A DNA stretch of 64,000 bases from an uncultured Croceitalea sp. (GTDB lineage: Bacteria > Bacteroidota > Bacteroidia > Flavobacteriales > Flavobacteriaceae), in assembly GCA_947499565.1 (NCBI GenBank), contig CANMOV010000004.1, positions 124,001-188,000 on the forward strand, written 5' to 3'. Below the pieces are notes generated by a model that was not told the DNA's origin, ran no database searches, and saw only the letters and a program-made list of their open reading frames with translations. Within the stretch, counting starts at the first letter, position 1. Each line of letters begins with the position of its first letter. Of this stretch, positions 1 through 8,203 are shown piece by piece. A program made the position numbers and the translations under genes.

Positions 1-489
1 AACTATTAATATTACAGAGGGACCAACAAAGCTTAAATCAATTTTGTCAGATTGTTGATTGGTGAAGTCAAAAAGAATAATTTTTCTTAAAACGGCAATT
101 ATACTTACAAGAAATATAATTTTCACCCATCGCAAATTTCTTTGTGTACTCTGAGTTTCGTTGTCATCAGTAATTGCCGAAGCTGATGGGGCTTTAAATG
201 TTTCTAATATTTCAAAGAATATTAATATATTAATAATATTTCGAAGAGCTAATCTGATATAACTTTCTGAGGGATCATTTGATAAAAGTTCAGTACTACT
301 GAATCCATGTTCAGATATAACCTTGAATATTTCTGAACAGGCTTGCCCTAAAATTATTAAGAGATAAATGAATTCAGAGAAGCAGTACACCAATATTAGA
401 AGTGCTAATAGTCGTGATATAACATATTCTAGGTAATTTTTCTTTGGGTCTATCTTGTCCTTCCAAAATGATGTTAAAGGGTTATTCAT
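1..489 (-). CDS. Partial membrane protein, possibly PsiE-like (3' end outside window)
   Basis: The minus strand is open from an ATG at 489 to the window edge, 163 codons without a stop, so the C-terminus is missing. The protein is hydrophobic. Segments that look like membrane helices lie near residues 24-50 (SRLLALLILVYCF), 82-103 (LALRNIINILIFFEILETF) and 121-140 (IIFLVSIIAVLRKI), and another begins at the edge. A short polar loop separates helices two and three. The layout of four helices, with the helix-two pattern LRNIINxLIFFEILET, recalls the PsiE phosphate-starvation-inducible family, but this is recognition by eye. No catalytic motif is visible. A 20-bp AT palindrome lies 57 bp upstream of the start. 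The gene is certain enough as an open frame; the family is tentative. Confidence 0.6.
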   Translation of the reverse strand, partial: MNNPLTSFWKDKIDPKKNYLEYVISRLLALLILVYCFSEFIYLLIILGQACSEIFKVISEHGFSSTELLSNDPSESYIRLALRNIINILIFFEILETFKAPSASAITDDNETQSTQRNLRWVKIIFLVSIIAVLRKIILFDFTNQQSDKIDLSFVGPSVILIV

Positions 490-545
490 AATGGTATTTT
501 TAATTTAATAGATTTTTCTTTTCCAATTACTGAGAACAATTATAC

Positions 546-565
546 ATAGATTATTAATAATCTAT
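546..565. repeat. 20-bp perfect AT-rich palindrome
   Basis: The sequence ATAGATTATTAATAATCTAT is identical to its reverse complement. It lies between the stop of the MtfA-like gene and the start of the partial membrane protein. No T-tract follows on the minus strand, so it is a poor terminator. A dimeric-regulator operator for the downstream gene is one possible reading. Confidence 0.5.
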
Positions 566-607
566 ATAATTCACTTACATGAGAAATTTACATAAATACC
601 TGCTAAT

Positions 608-1441
608 CTAGCGCTGCATATTATAATTCAGCATCTTTTTTAAATAGAAATAAAGCTCTGGAAATTCTTTCTCTAAATCTTTAGGGCTTTCAAAAAAGCT
701 TTCCACCAATACTGCAAAGAATTCTATAAAATTGGTTTGGGCATAATCTCTTAAATAATCAGAGTTCTGCATTTTCAATTGAAAGTCATTAGAATTAAAC
801 ACCTTTCCTAGTTTCGCTAATCCTACCTTAAACTTTCTAGCTTCCCAAGTGGACTTTCTTCTGTTTTCGAATAGCAAAGCATGTGCAACCTCATGGAGTC
901 CCAAGTTCTTGTTATCGTTTGGTATTTTAAATCCATGTTTTAAATCTTCCGCTGAAAAAACCAAAATTTTCATCCGCGGGTTATACTCCCCAATATGGTG
1001 TCGCTTCCCAATATTGGAATAGTATTGGGAAGGATAAATGATAACCCTAGAAATAGAATTCTCAAACCTAAAATTCTTTAATCCCAAGGTCATTAAAATT
1101 GCTGAAGCAGAAACATAGGCCTTTATTTCTTCCTTGTTTTCAATATCGCCATAAAAAACAAAGGATTTCTTTGATTTAAACCATGCAAAACGTTTTAAGA
1201 AAAGCTTTTTTTGCGCAGGAGTAAAGGATTGAAAAGGAACTAAAAAACTGCTTATAAAGCGTCGCTCTTTAGCATTTATAGACTTTACTGGATGGAAGAG
1301 GTTAAAAAACGTAAAACGTTCCTGTGCTAAACGCTCATAAATAAGTTTAACAAATGCTAAAACAAAACAAGAGAACAAAGTTATATAAACCAGATAGGGC
1401 AATAGCTTTATCAGTTCTTCAAAGTTTGTTAAATCTTCCAT
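608..1441 (-). CDS. MtfA/M90-like zinc metallopeptidase with N-terminal membrane anchor
   Basis: This 277-residue protein has a hydrophobic segment at about residues 13-35 and a soluble domain with the zinc-peptidase motif HEVAH at 183-187. A downstream EFFAVLVESFFE stretch, near residue 240, supplies the expected third ligand Glu. This pairing is characteristic of the MtfA (Mlc titration factor, peptidase M90) family. E. coli MtfA is soluble, so the N-terminal anchor is a Bacteroidota-style variation. Its ATG overlaps the argS stop by one base (TAATG), so the two genes are co-transcribed with coupled translation. The physiological substrate cannot be read from the sequence. Family assignment is good; no link to sugar regulation should be assumed. 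Confidence 0.8.
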   Translation of the reverse strand: MEDLTNFEELIKLLPYLVYITLFSCFVLAFVKLIYERLAQERFTFFNLFHPVKSINAKERRFISSFLVPFQSFTPAQKKLFLKRFAWFKSKKSFVFYGDIENKEEIKAYVSASAILMTLGLKNFRFENSISRVIIYPSQYYSNIGKRHHIGEYNPRMKILVFSAEDLKHGFKIPNDNKNLGLHEVAHALLFENRRKSTWEARKFKVGLAKLGKVFNSNDFQLKMQNSDYLRDYAQTNFIEFFAVLVESFFESPKDLEKEFPELYFYLKKMLNYNMQR

Positions 1442-3246
1442 TACATCCGTTCCGGAACAGTAACACCCAATAATCGGAACGAAGACTGAATAACTTCTCC
1501 TACTTTTCTTGAAAGGGCTACTCTAAGTGCTTTCTTATTTTCATCTACCTCACCAAGAATAGAAACCTGTTGGTAAAACGAGTTGAACTCTTTAACCAAG
1601 TCATAAGTATAGTTTGCTACTAAAGCTGGGCTATAATTTTCTGCCGCTAACTGTATAGTTTCTGGATACAGCTGCAATTGCTTTAGCAATTCCTTCTCCT
1701 TTTCATGCAGTGCTAAAGAGGTCTCGATGGAGCCTGTGCTGAGCTTATCGAAGTGCTCAGGGGGACTTGTTTTATTTGCTTTACGAAGAATAGACTGAAT
1801 TCTTGCGTAGGTATACTGAATAAACGGTCCTGTATTCCCTTGAAAATCCACCGATTCTTCAGGGTTAAATAAAATTCGCTTTTTGGGGTCAACCTTAAGG
1901 ATGTAATACTTTAAAGCGCCTAGTCCTATGGTTTTATAAAGCTCTTGCTTTTCTTCATTAGAATAGCCTTCTAATTTTCCTAAGTCTTCTGAAATGGCAG
2001 CTGCAGTACTTGCCATACTTTCCATTAAATCGTCCGCATCTACAACCGTACCTTCTCTACTCTTCATTTTACCAGATGGTAAATCTACCATACCATAACT
2101 TAGATGATACAATTTTTCAGCCCAAGAATAGCCTAGTTTCTTCAATATTAAAAACAGTACTTTAAAGTGATAATCTTGCTCATTACCTACCGTATAGACC
2201 ATTCCATTAATATCTGGAAAGTCAGTTACACGCTGTATTGCCGTACCAATATCTTGGGTCATATAAACGGCGGTACCATCTGAGCGCAGCACAATTTTTT
2301 CATCTAGCCCTTCATCCGTAAGGTCTATCCAAACACTGCCATCAGCCTTTTTAAAGAATACGCCTTTTTCAAGTCCATCCTTTACCACATCTCGACCTAA
2401 AAGATAGGTGTCACTTTCATAATAGAGTTTGTCAAAATCAACACCCATATTCTTGTAGGTAGTGTCAAAACCTTCATACACCCAACCGTTCATCCTTTTC
2501 CAAAGGGAAACTACTTCCTTATCTCCTGCCTCCCATTTTCTGAGCATTTCTTGAGCTTCAATGAGGATTGGAGCTTCTTTTTCAGCAGCTTCTTTATCCT
2601 TTCCATCAGAAATCAATTCTTGAATCTCAGCTTTATAGGCTTTATCAAAAGCCACATAGTATTTCCCTACCAAATGGTCTCCTTTTAGACCAGAAGATTC
2701 TGGAGTCTCACCTTCACCAAACTTTTGCCATGCCAACATACTTTTGCAAATATGAATTCCACGGTCGTTAATAATCTGGGTCTTATATACTTTATGACCT
2801 GCTGCTTTTAAAATTTCAGCAACCGAATAACCTAAAAGATTGTTTCTAATATGTCCTAAATGGAGTGGTTTGTTTGTGTTTGGTGAAGAATACTCCACCA
2901 TAACAGCATCTTTAGAACCTGCTTTCGCATAGCCGTAGCCAGTATCTTTTGCTACTAAATTAAAAAAGTCCAGGTAATAGGAATCGGCAATTACCAAATT
3001 TAAAAAGCCTTTTACCACATTGAATTTAGAAACTTCCGAAACGTTTTCCACCAAGTACTCCCCGATTTCAGTTCCAATTTGTATAGGATTCCCTTTCACT
3101 ACCCGCAGCATTGGAAAAACCACAACCGTAATATCTCCTTCAAAATCCTTACGTGTTGGTTGAAATTCTACAGCTGCTAAATCCGCACTAAAAATAGACT
3201 TAACTGCTTCCTTTACTTTTTGTTCCAATACACTTTGTAACTCCAT
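1441..3246 (-). CDS. argS: Arginyl-tRNA synthetase
   Basis: ArgS charges tRNA-Arg with arginine in the cytoplasm. The N-terminal additional domain (about 1-100) is followed by the class I catalytic domain with HLGH at about 129-132 in the context SSPNTNKPLHLGHIRNN. The KMSKS-type loop reads MKSREGT, and the C-terminal DALR anticodon-binding domain follows. I chose the ATG at 3246 (MELQSVLEQ, 601 aa) over the ATG at 3270, because a -7-like TAGTTTTG at 3268-3275 would put transcription start downstream of the latter. The region around residues 494-509 (PEHFDKLSTGSIET) is an in-frame palindromic insert just before the DALR part; see the repeat entry. The gene is followed by the overlapping MtfA-like gene. 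Confidence 0.97.
   Translation of the reverse strand: MELQSVLEQKVKEAVKSIFSADLAAVEFQPTRKDFEGDITVVVFPMLRVVKGNPIQIGTEIGEYLVENVSEVSKFNVVKGFLNLVIADSYYLDFFNLVAKDTGYGYAKAGSKDAVMVEYSSPNTNKPLHLGHIRNNLLGYSVAEILKAAGHKVYKTQIINDRGIHICKSMLAWQKFGEGETPESSGLKGDHLVGKYYVAFDKAYKAEIQELISDGKDKEAAEKEAPILIEAQEMLRKWEAGDKEVVSLWKRMNGWVYEGFDTTYKNMGVDFDKLYYESDTYLLGRDVVKDGLEKGVFFKKADGSVWIDLTDEGLDEKIVLRSDGTAVYMTQDIGTAIQRVTDFPDINGMVYTVGNEQDYHFKVLFLILKKLGYSWAEKLYHLSYGMVDLPSGKMKSREGTVVDADDLMESMASTAAAISEDLGKLEGYSNEEKQELYKTIGLGALKYYILKVDPKKRILFNPEESVDFQGNTGPFIQYTYARIQSILRKANKTSPPEHFDKLSTGSIETSLALHEKEKELLKQLQLYPETIQLAAENYSPALVANYTYDLVKEFNSFYQQVSILGEVDENKKALRVALSRKVGEVIQSSFRLLGVTVPERM
1721..1766 (-). repeat. Palindromic repeat-like element inserted in frame within argS
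   Basis: On the minus strand the arms CTGAGC and GCTCAG (plus positions 1755-1760 and 1739-1744) enclose ACTTCGATAA. They are followed by a GAGC/GCTC-related tail, and the block is more GC-rich than the surrounding argS codons. The style (CTTCGATAAGCTCAG) matches dispersed palindromic repeats I associate with intergenic DNA of flavobacteria. Here it adds about 15 residues without breaking the argS frame. That it is mobile is an inference. Confidence 0.55.
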
Positions 3247-3267
3247 CAAAATTGCCTTTTCAAGCTG

Positions 3268-3275
3268 CAAAACTA
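3268..3275 (-). promoter_or_regulatory. Candidate -7 element for argS-mtfA operon
   Basis: The minus strand reads TAGTTTTG, an exact match to the Bacteroidota -7 consensus TAnnTTTG. No clear -33 TTTG is present at the expected distance. It would place the transcript start near 3263, upstream of the ATG at 3246 but downstream of the ATG at 3270. Confidence 0.45.
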
Positions 3276-3351
3276 CGTTTTTTTAAGCTTTTTAGATAAG
3301 ATTAAGACTATTCAAAAGACAGGAAACCTTGTATTTCACTAATTTTAAGTT

Positions 3352-3777
3352 ATGCTTTTAAACGTTTCGTACAACGATAAGAAAATAAGCCATAAAATTG
3401 ATGCTGAAGTTGGTAAACCTTTTACCTTAAAAGAGCGCTTTAATATGGGCGGTATTGGCTCACCAAAGTTGTTTATTACAGAAACCAGTATAGAAATACA
3501 AAACCTTCTTATTCTTGACAACAACAGAAATTCTTGCAATGTAGAAATGCGCCCAAAAGGCATTATAGTTCGCTTTAGGTCTTTACTAGAAACCTATGCT
3601 TTGGTAATTCCATATTACAAGCTTAACATTTACAAAGGAGATTTGGCTATCTATTCTATTTACAGAGATCATTATTTTATAAAAGTAGCATCAGATACAA
3701 AAGCAATTCAAAAATACTTTAGAAAACTATTAGATTATAAAGCAGACAATGCTCCAACCTCAATTGAAGATTTGTAA
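3352..3777 (+). CDS. Conserved-type hypothetical protein, 141 aa
   Basis: I do not recognise this protein. It has no signal peptide or membrane helix and looks like a small soluble mostly-beta protein. It contains alternating hydrophobic strands (PKLFITETSIEIQNLLIL, GIIVRFRSLLETYALVIPYY, LAIYSIYRDHYFIKVAS) and a C-terminal helix (KAIQKYFRKLLDYK). That layout resembles PH-like or small signalling-type beta domains, but no motif settles it. It starts 105 bp after the divergent argS start and ends 19 bp before the Rossmann/DUF2867 gene on the same strand, so the two probably form an operon. An antisense frame in the same place is a shadow. Confidence 0.75.
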   Translation: MLLNVSYNDKKISHKIDAEVGKPFTLKERFNMGGIGSPKLFITETSIEIQNLLILDNNRNSCNVEMRPKGIIVRFRSLLETYALVIPYYKLNIYKGDLAIYSIYRDHYFIKVASDTKAIQKYFRKLLDYKADNAPTSIEDL

Positions 3778-3796
3778 TGTTTAAAGTCCCTAAACA

Positions 3797-5221
3797 ATGA
3801 AAATACTTCTTACTGGTGCCAATGGTTATATAGGAATGCGTTTGCTTCCTCAATTGTTAGATGCAGGCCATGAAGTAGTATGTGCCGTTCGCGATGCTTC
3901 ACGATTCTCTGTGGACAAAGCTATTTTAGCAAAGATTGAAGTCCTGGAGATTGATTTCCTAAAGGAAGTTGTTGAAGGTAAAATTCCAAGAGACATTGAC
4001 GCCGCTTATTTTTTAATACACTCCATGACCTCCTCAACAAAGGAGTTCGATGAAATGGAGGCCATCACAGCCAGAAACTTCAATGCCTATGTAAAGCATA
4101 CTAACATTAAACAGGTTATTTATTTAAGCGGTATCGTAAATGACAAAAATCTTTCCAAACATTTATGGTCTAGGAAAAATGTAGAAGAAATTTTATATAA
4201 GGGTGATTTTAGTCTTACCGTACTTCGCGCGGGAATTATAGTAGGTTCTGGTAGTTCCTCTTTTGAAATTATTAGAGACTTATGTGAAAAACTACCCTTT
4301 ATGATTACCCCTAAATGGGTGCTGACCAAAACCCAACCTATAGCGATCCGTGATGTAATCACTTTCTTAACCAAAGTTTTAGGAAATCAACAGACCTATA
4401 ATGACTCCTTTGATATTGCAGGACCAGATGTGCTCACTTATAAAGAAATGCTGCACCAATATGCAAAAGCAAGAGGCTTTAAAAATTGGATTGTCACGGT
4501 ACCTGTAATGACACCCAAACTATCATCATACTGGCTTTACTTTGTTACTTCAACCTCTTATAAGCTAGCCTTAAACCTTGTAGATAGCATGAAAATTGAG
4601 GTTATTGCCAATGATAATCGGTTGGCTGAGCTTCTAGATATTAAACCCCATTCCTATGCAGAAGCTATTGACATGGCTTTTAAAAAAATTGCACAAAACT
4701 TAGTCATGAGCAGTTGGAAAGATAGCATGGTGAGTGGACGTTTTAATCAAAATTTAGAGCGGTATATTCAGGTTCCTAAATATGGGGTACTTAAAGATGA
4801 GCAAAAACTAAAAATAGACAACCCCTCAAGAGTAATCAAAAAAATTTGGAAAATTGGAGGAAAAACGGGTTGGTATTATGGCAACTGGCTTTGGAAAATT
4901 CGTGGATTTTTAGACAAACTTTTTGGAGGCGTTGGTTTGCGAAGAGGAAGAACACATCCAGATAAAATTTATGCAGGCGATGCACTGGATTTTTGGCGTG
5001 TTTTGCTTGCTGATAAAAAAGGGAAACGACTCTTACTATTTGCTGAAATGCGTTTACCAGGAGAAGCTTGGTTGGAATTTAAAATAGATGAAAATGACAT
5101 ACTTCATCAAACCGCTACTTTTCGACCTCGAGGCTTAAAAGGTAGGTTATACTGGTACAGCATTGTCCCACTTCATTATTTCATTTTCGGTGGAATGATA
5201 AAAAATATTGCAAAAAAATAA
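3797..5221 (+). CDS. NAD(P)-binding Rossmann (SDR/NmrA-like) protein with C-terminal DUF2867 domain
   Basis: The 474-residue protein opens with a dinucleotide-binding loop, LLTGANGYIG at residues 4-13. A complete atypical short-chain dehydrogenase domain follows to about residue 290, with the strand motifs AAYFLIHSM and QVIYLSGIV. The C-terminal third (about 335-474, rich in Trp and Tyr: GWYYGNWLWKIRG, PGEAWLEFKI, GRLYWYSIVPLHYF) fits the DUF2867 domain often found joined to this type of SDR. The Tyr-x3-Lys catalytic pair of classical SDRs is not evident, as is usual in atypical ones. It is the second gene of a short operon with the unknown 141-residue protein. Substrate is unknown; a cytoplasmic oxidoreductase or NAD(P)H-sensing role is inferred. 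Confidence 0.88.
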   Translation: MKILLTGANGYIGMRLLPQLLDAGHEVVCAVRDASRFSVDKAILAKIEVLEIDFLKEVVEGKIPRDIDAAYFLIHSMTSSTKEFDEMEAITARNFNAYVKHTNIKQVIYLSGIVNDKNLSKHLWSRKNVEEILYKGDFSLTVLRAGIIVGSGSSSFEIIRDLCEKLPFMITPKWVLTKTQPIAIRDVITFLTKVLGNQQTYNDSFDIAGPDVLTYKEMLHQYAKARGFKNWIVTVPVMTPKLSSYWLYFVTSTSYKLALNLVDSMKIEVIANDNRLAELLDIKPHSYAEAIDMAFKKIAQNLVMSSWKDSMVSGRFNQNLERYIQVPKYGVLKDEQKLKIDNPSRVIKKIWKIGGKTGWYYGNWLWKIRGFLDKLFGGVGLRRGRTHPDKIYAGDALDFWRVLLADKKGKRLLLFAEMRLPGEAWLEFKIDENDILHQTATFRPRGLKGRLYWYSIVPLHYFIFGGMIKNIAKK

Positions 5222-5301
5222 CCTTGGCTTGACTTTTGAAGCAACCAATTCAATAAAAAAAACGTCTCTCTAGTATATACCACATCAAAAAACGAGTTTT
5301 C

Positions 5302-6801
5302 ATGAAATTAAATTACTTAGTTGTATTCTTATTATCTTTTTTTTCTAGTATCTATGGGCAGTCTCAAACTATTTCTTCTAAAGTGGTTGATGGCAAAACT
5401 AAAAAGCCAATTCCTTATGTCACCATTCAGTACGGAGAGAATCAAGGGGTAATTTCCAATGAAGAAGGTAGATTTAGTTTTGTATTAGATTCTACAACGC
5501 AAAAACTTGACTCTATTTATATCTCCAGCATGGGGTATGAAAAATTGGGTTTTACCTATGAGAATTTATTGGATAGCGTCATCTACGTGCAACCAAAAGC
5601 CATTGAGCTTAGTGGGGTATACTTATTTGACAAAGAACTAGAGGTTGACGATATCATTGATAAAATGAAGGAACGTTTACCACAAAACATCAACAATGAG
5701 CCCGTAAAACAGCGCTATTTTCTAAGACAATCTGTTTTTGGAAACATAAATAAGGTTGATTTTGGGTTTGAAAAATCTTCAATAGAAGAATTGGATAAAG
5801 AGTTTATAGATAGTCTTGCCAGAATTATTCCACGCAACTCTTACCATTATACAGAGGCATTAGGGGATTTTTATAAGACTAACAAAGCCTATAAGGTTAA
5901 TGTTTTAAAGGCTGCAAATCTTTATGATAAAAAAGACATTAGCTCTTTTGACGAATTGGGTAAACGAATGGAAAACATATTTAAACAAAATGTAAAACCG
6001 GATTCTTATCTAAAAATTAAATCGGGGATTTTTAGTGAAAAAATACAGGTAGATTCCATTTTAACGGATATGGAAGAAGAGGAAGCCAAAGAGCTAGAAA
6101 AAGAAATGAAAAACGACACTATTTCTGGTTTAGTCGATGGACAAAAACACATTTTTGATGAGCTTTTGAGCGAAGTTTTTTATCAAGAAGACACTAAACT
6201 TAATGTGGTTAATAAGAGCCGGAAATACAAGTTCGAACTTGCAGGTTACGCTGATATTGATAATGCCGGGGTTTACGTGGTTGATTTTGAACCTAAAGGA
6301 GGTGCTGATTTTAAGGGGAGGCTCTTTATTAATATTGAAGATTTTGCCATTATGCGAATCGATTTTGAGAATTTAAAGAATCTTAAAAACTTCAGATTAC
6401 TAGGTATTTTTTATCGCGAAATCCTATATAAGGGCAGTATGCACTTTACAAAGCTTTCAAATAATAGATACGATTTAAAGTTTGTAGACTTTAGTTTTGG
6501 TCGTTGGTTTAGATTTGACCGACCATTAGATGTAATTGAGAAAAACAAGCATGTAAAAGGTCGTAATAAACAAAATGAATTGCGTTTGAATATTGATTTT
6601 AGAATGACCAATACCAATAAATGGGAGCTAGTGGTTTTTGAAAACACCGTTATTGACCAAAACCAGTTTGATAATTTTAAAGAAGACAAAAGCGTAAAAG
6701 CTACTTATCTCGCTAAGTATGACCCAGAGTTTTGGAAAGGTTATAATATTATGGAACCTAATCAGGCAATTCGAGAGTTTACGGTTTCAGAATCTAATTA
6801 A
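5302..6801 (+). CDS. Secreted carboxypeptidase-like regulatory-domain protein
   Basis: A signal peptide (residues 1-about 20, ending near SIYGQ) is followed by a carboxypeptidase-regulatory/CNA-B-like beta domain. That domain has KVVDGKTKKPIPYVTIQY at about 27-44 and continues through GVISNEEGRFSF. This is the same kind of domain that begins SusC proteins. The remaining roughly 380 residues form a large domain of unknown function seen in flavobacterial envelope proteins. Here the beta domain is not joined to a TonB barrel. The gene ends one base before the stop of the convergent ctlX gene, with no terminator between them. A periplasmic or outer-membrane-associated location is inferred; function is unknown. 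Confidence 0.82.
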   Translation: MKLNYLVVFLLSFFSSIYGQSQTISSKVVDGKTKKPIPYVTIQYGENQGVISNEEGRFSFVLDSTTQKLDSIYISSMGYEKLGFTYENLLDSVIYVQPKAIELSGVYLFDKELEVDDIIDKMKERLPQNINNEPVKQRYFLRQSVFGNINKVDFGFEKSSIEELDKEFIDSLARIIPRNSYHYTEALGDFYKTNKAYKVNVLKAANLYDKKDISSFDELGKRMENIFKQNVKPDSYLKIKSGIFSEKIQVDSILTDMEEEEAKELEKEMKNDTISGLVDGQKHIFDELLSEVFYQEDTKLNVVNKSRKYKFELAGYADIDNAGVYVVDFEPKGGADFKGRLFINIEDFAIMRIDFENLKNLKNFRLLGIFYREILYKGSMHFTKLSNNRYDLKFVDFSFGRWFRFDRPLDVIEKNKHVKGRNKQNELRLNIDFRMTNTNKWELVVFENTVIDQNQFDNFKEDKSVKATYLAKYDPEFWKGYNIMEPNQAIREFTVSESN

Positions 6802-6802
6802 G

Positions 6803-7735
6803 CTAAGCTTTAGGTAAAAAGACCTCTGCCATCATACAACGCGCAGAGCCACCTCCACAGGTTTCTATAGTTTCTAAGGAGCTATGTATAATCTCACAGT
6901 GCTTTGTAATAGCATCTAATTGGTCTTTTCGTAAACTATAGTACGCAGCGGAACTCATTACCATAAACCGTTTGTCATTAGCACCTATGACCTGCAGCAT
7001 GTTCCCAGCAAAATGGTGCATCTGTTCTTCAGTGATGGAGATGATTTCCTTTCCATCCTTTTTTAAGTGTTCTACAACACTTTTACGTTCCTTTTTATCA
7101 TCAATAGTATCCAAGCATATTACAGCAAAGTTTTCTGCCATTGCCATCATTACATTTGTATGGTAAATTGGTAAGCGTTTGCCGTTTACCGTTTGATTGG
7201 CAGTAAAAATTACAGGGAAACAATCAAAATCTTCACAAAACTCAATGAACAAATCTTCATGAGCACGTTCGGAAAGGGCACAATACGCTTTCTGATTAAC
7301 TCTATCTTTTAATATACTGCCGGTACCTTCCAAAAAGACGCCTTCTTCTTCTGCAGATGTATAATCAACCACAGTATTAATTTGAAAGCCTTCTTCTTCT
7401 AGAATATCAAATATATCTTCTCGTCTTTCTTTTCTTCTATTTTCAGCAAACATAGGGTAGACCACTACTGTCCCATTTTGGTGAAAAGAAACCCAATTAT
7501 TAGGAAATATAGAATCGGGAGTATCTGTTTCTTTTCTATCATCAACGACAACAACATTAACTCCATTTTCTCGCAGTATTACAACAAAATCATCAAACTC
7601 CTTTTGAGCTCTAGCATTTATGGTATTGCCCTGAATAGCTAAATTTTCTTGAAAATAATTATTAACTGCAGTTTGCTCATTCATTCGAAAAGCAACTGGG
7701 CGAATCATTAATATGGTATTGGTAATCTGAGGCAT
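6803..7735 (-). CDS. ctlX: Citrulline utilization hydrolase-type pentein enzyme (CtlX family)
   Basis: This 310-residue cytoplasmic protein belongs to the guanidino-modifying (amidinotransferase/arginine deiminase) superfamily. It matches the CtlX branch, whose studied members hydrolyse citrulline to ornithine, CO2 and ammonia. The start ITNTILMIRPVAF is typical. The catalytic His lies in LPIYHTNVMM (about residue 195) and the nucleophilic Cys in GGGSARCMMAEVF (Cys300). The acidic substrate-binding positions lie in VFLEGTGS. A -7 element (TAATTTTG) sits 23 bp upstream of the ATG. A second superfamily member is encoded about 1 kb away beyond padR. The family is secure; citrulline versus another ureido or guanidino substrate is inferred. 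Confidence 0.88.
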   Translation of the reverse strand: MPQITNTILMIRPVAFRMNEQTAVNNYFQENLAIQGNTINARAQKEFDDFVVILRENGVNVVVVDDRKETDTPDSIFPNNWVSFHQNGTVVVYPMFAENRRKERREDIFDILEEEGFQINTVVDYTSAEEEGVFLEGTGSILKDRVNQKAYCALSERAHEDLFIEFCEDFDCFPVIFTANQTVNGKRLPIYHTNVMMAMAENFAVICLDTIDDKKERKSVVEHLKKDGKEIISITEEQMHHFAGNMLQVIGANDKRFMVMSSAAYYSLRKDQLDAITKHCEIIHSSLETIETCGGGSARCMMAEVFLPKA

Positions 7736-7757
7736 TTATTTTAATATTTAGTGTCGG

Positions 7758-7765
7758 CAAAATTA
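7758..7765 (-). promoter_or_regulatory. Candidate -7 element for ctlX
   Basis: The minus strand reads TAATTTTG, matching TAnnTTTG. It lies 23 bp upstream of the ctlX ATG, giving a leader of under 20 nt. No properly spaced -33 TTTG is seen. Confidence 0.4.
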
Positions 7766-7830
7766 CTAATTTCTCTTGCCCTTTTTTTTAAAACAAAAGA
7801 TAAAGTAGCAAAAATAATTGCATATTATAT

Positions 7831-7860
7831 TTTGATGCATCAAATAATGATGTATATTTG
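7831..7860 (+). promoter_or_regulatory. padR promoter with overlapping palindromic operator
   Basis: A -7 element TATATTTG (7853-7860) exactly matches TAnnTTTG, and a -33 TTTG lies 18 bp upstream (7831-7834). The -33 element is the left end of a perfect 14-bp palindrome, TTTGATGCATCAAA (7831-7844), so a bound regulator would block the promoter. PadR proteins usually repress themselves, so PadR is the likely ligand. The ATG at 7865 lies only 4 bp after the -7 element. Confidence 0.65.
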
Positions 7861-7864
7861 TAAT

Positions 7865-8203
7865 ATGTATTCTAGAGAACTATTAAAAGGCATATTGAAA
7901 CCTATCATTTTCAAGCTACTATCCGAAAATGATAAAATGTATGGTTATGAAATAACCCAAACCGTAAAGAAAATATCGGGAAATAAAATCCTAATTAAGG
8001 AAGGATCACTTTATCCCGCTCTTCATACCTTGACCAAAGAGGGATTTTTAAAAGTAGAATCCATACCTATTGGCAATAGAGTTCGAAAGTATTATCGCCT
8101 AACAAAGAGCGGTAAAACTCAAGTAGAGCCTGTTACCAATGAGTTGTTGGAATTCTCTGCGACCTTACAAACCTTATTTCAAGAAAAACCAATTTTGTCA
8201 TGA
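7865..8203 (+). CDS. PadR-family transcriptional regulator
   Basis: The ATG at 7865 gives a 112-residue protein. It starts MYSRELLKGILKPIIFKLL and contains the PadR winged-helix signature KMYGYEITQTVKK. The pattern KEGSLYPALHTLTKEGFL and the wing KYYRLTKSGK follow. A longer frame opening at GTG 7751 is rejected because it would include the promoter and a non-homologous tail. PadR proteins are dimeric repressors that usually control their own operon and a neighbouring membrane protein. Here the stop overlaps the next gene's ATG (ATGA), and that gene encodes a two-helix membrane protein, exactly that arrangement. The transcript may be leaderless. The effector is unknown. Confidence 0.92.
   Translation: MYSRELLKGILKPIIFKLLSENDKMYGYEITQTVKKISGNKILIKEGSLYPALHTLTKEGFLKVESIPIGNRVRKYYRLTKSGKTQVEPVTNELLEFSATLQTLFQEKPILS

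Noticed and set aside
3247-3270. Upstream ATG at 3270 as argS start (MQLEKAIL...)
   Set aside because: A -7 match at 3268-3275 would place transcription start after it, and MELQSVLEQ is the normal ArgRS start.
7751-7864. GTG at 7751 as padR start
   Set aside because: It would place the promoter and palindrome inside the coding region and add a non-PadR tail; ATG 7865 fits the family.
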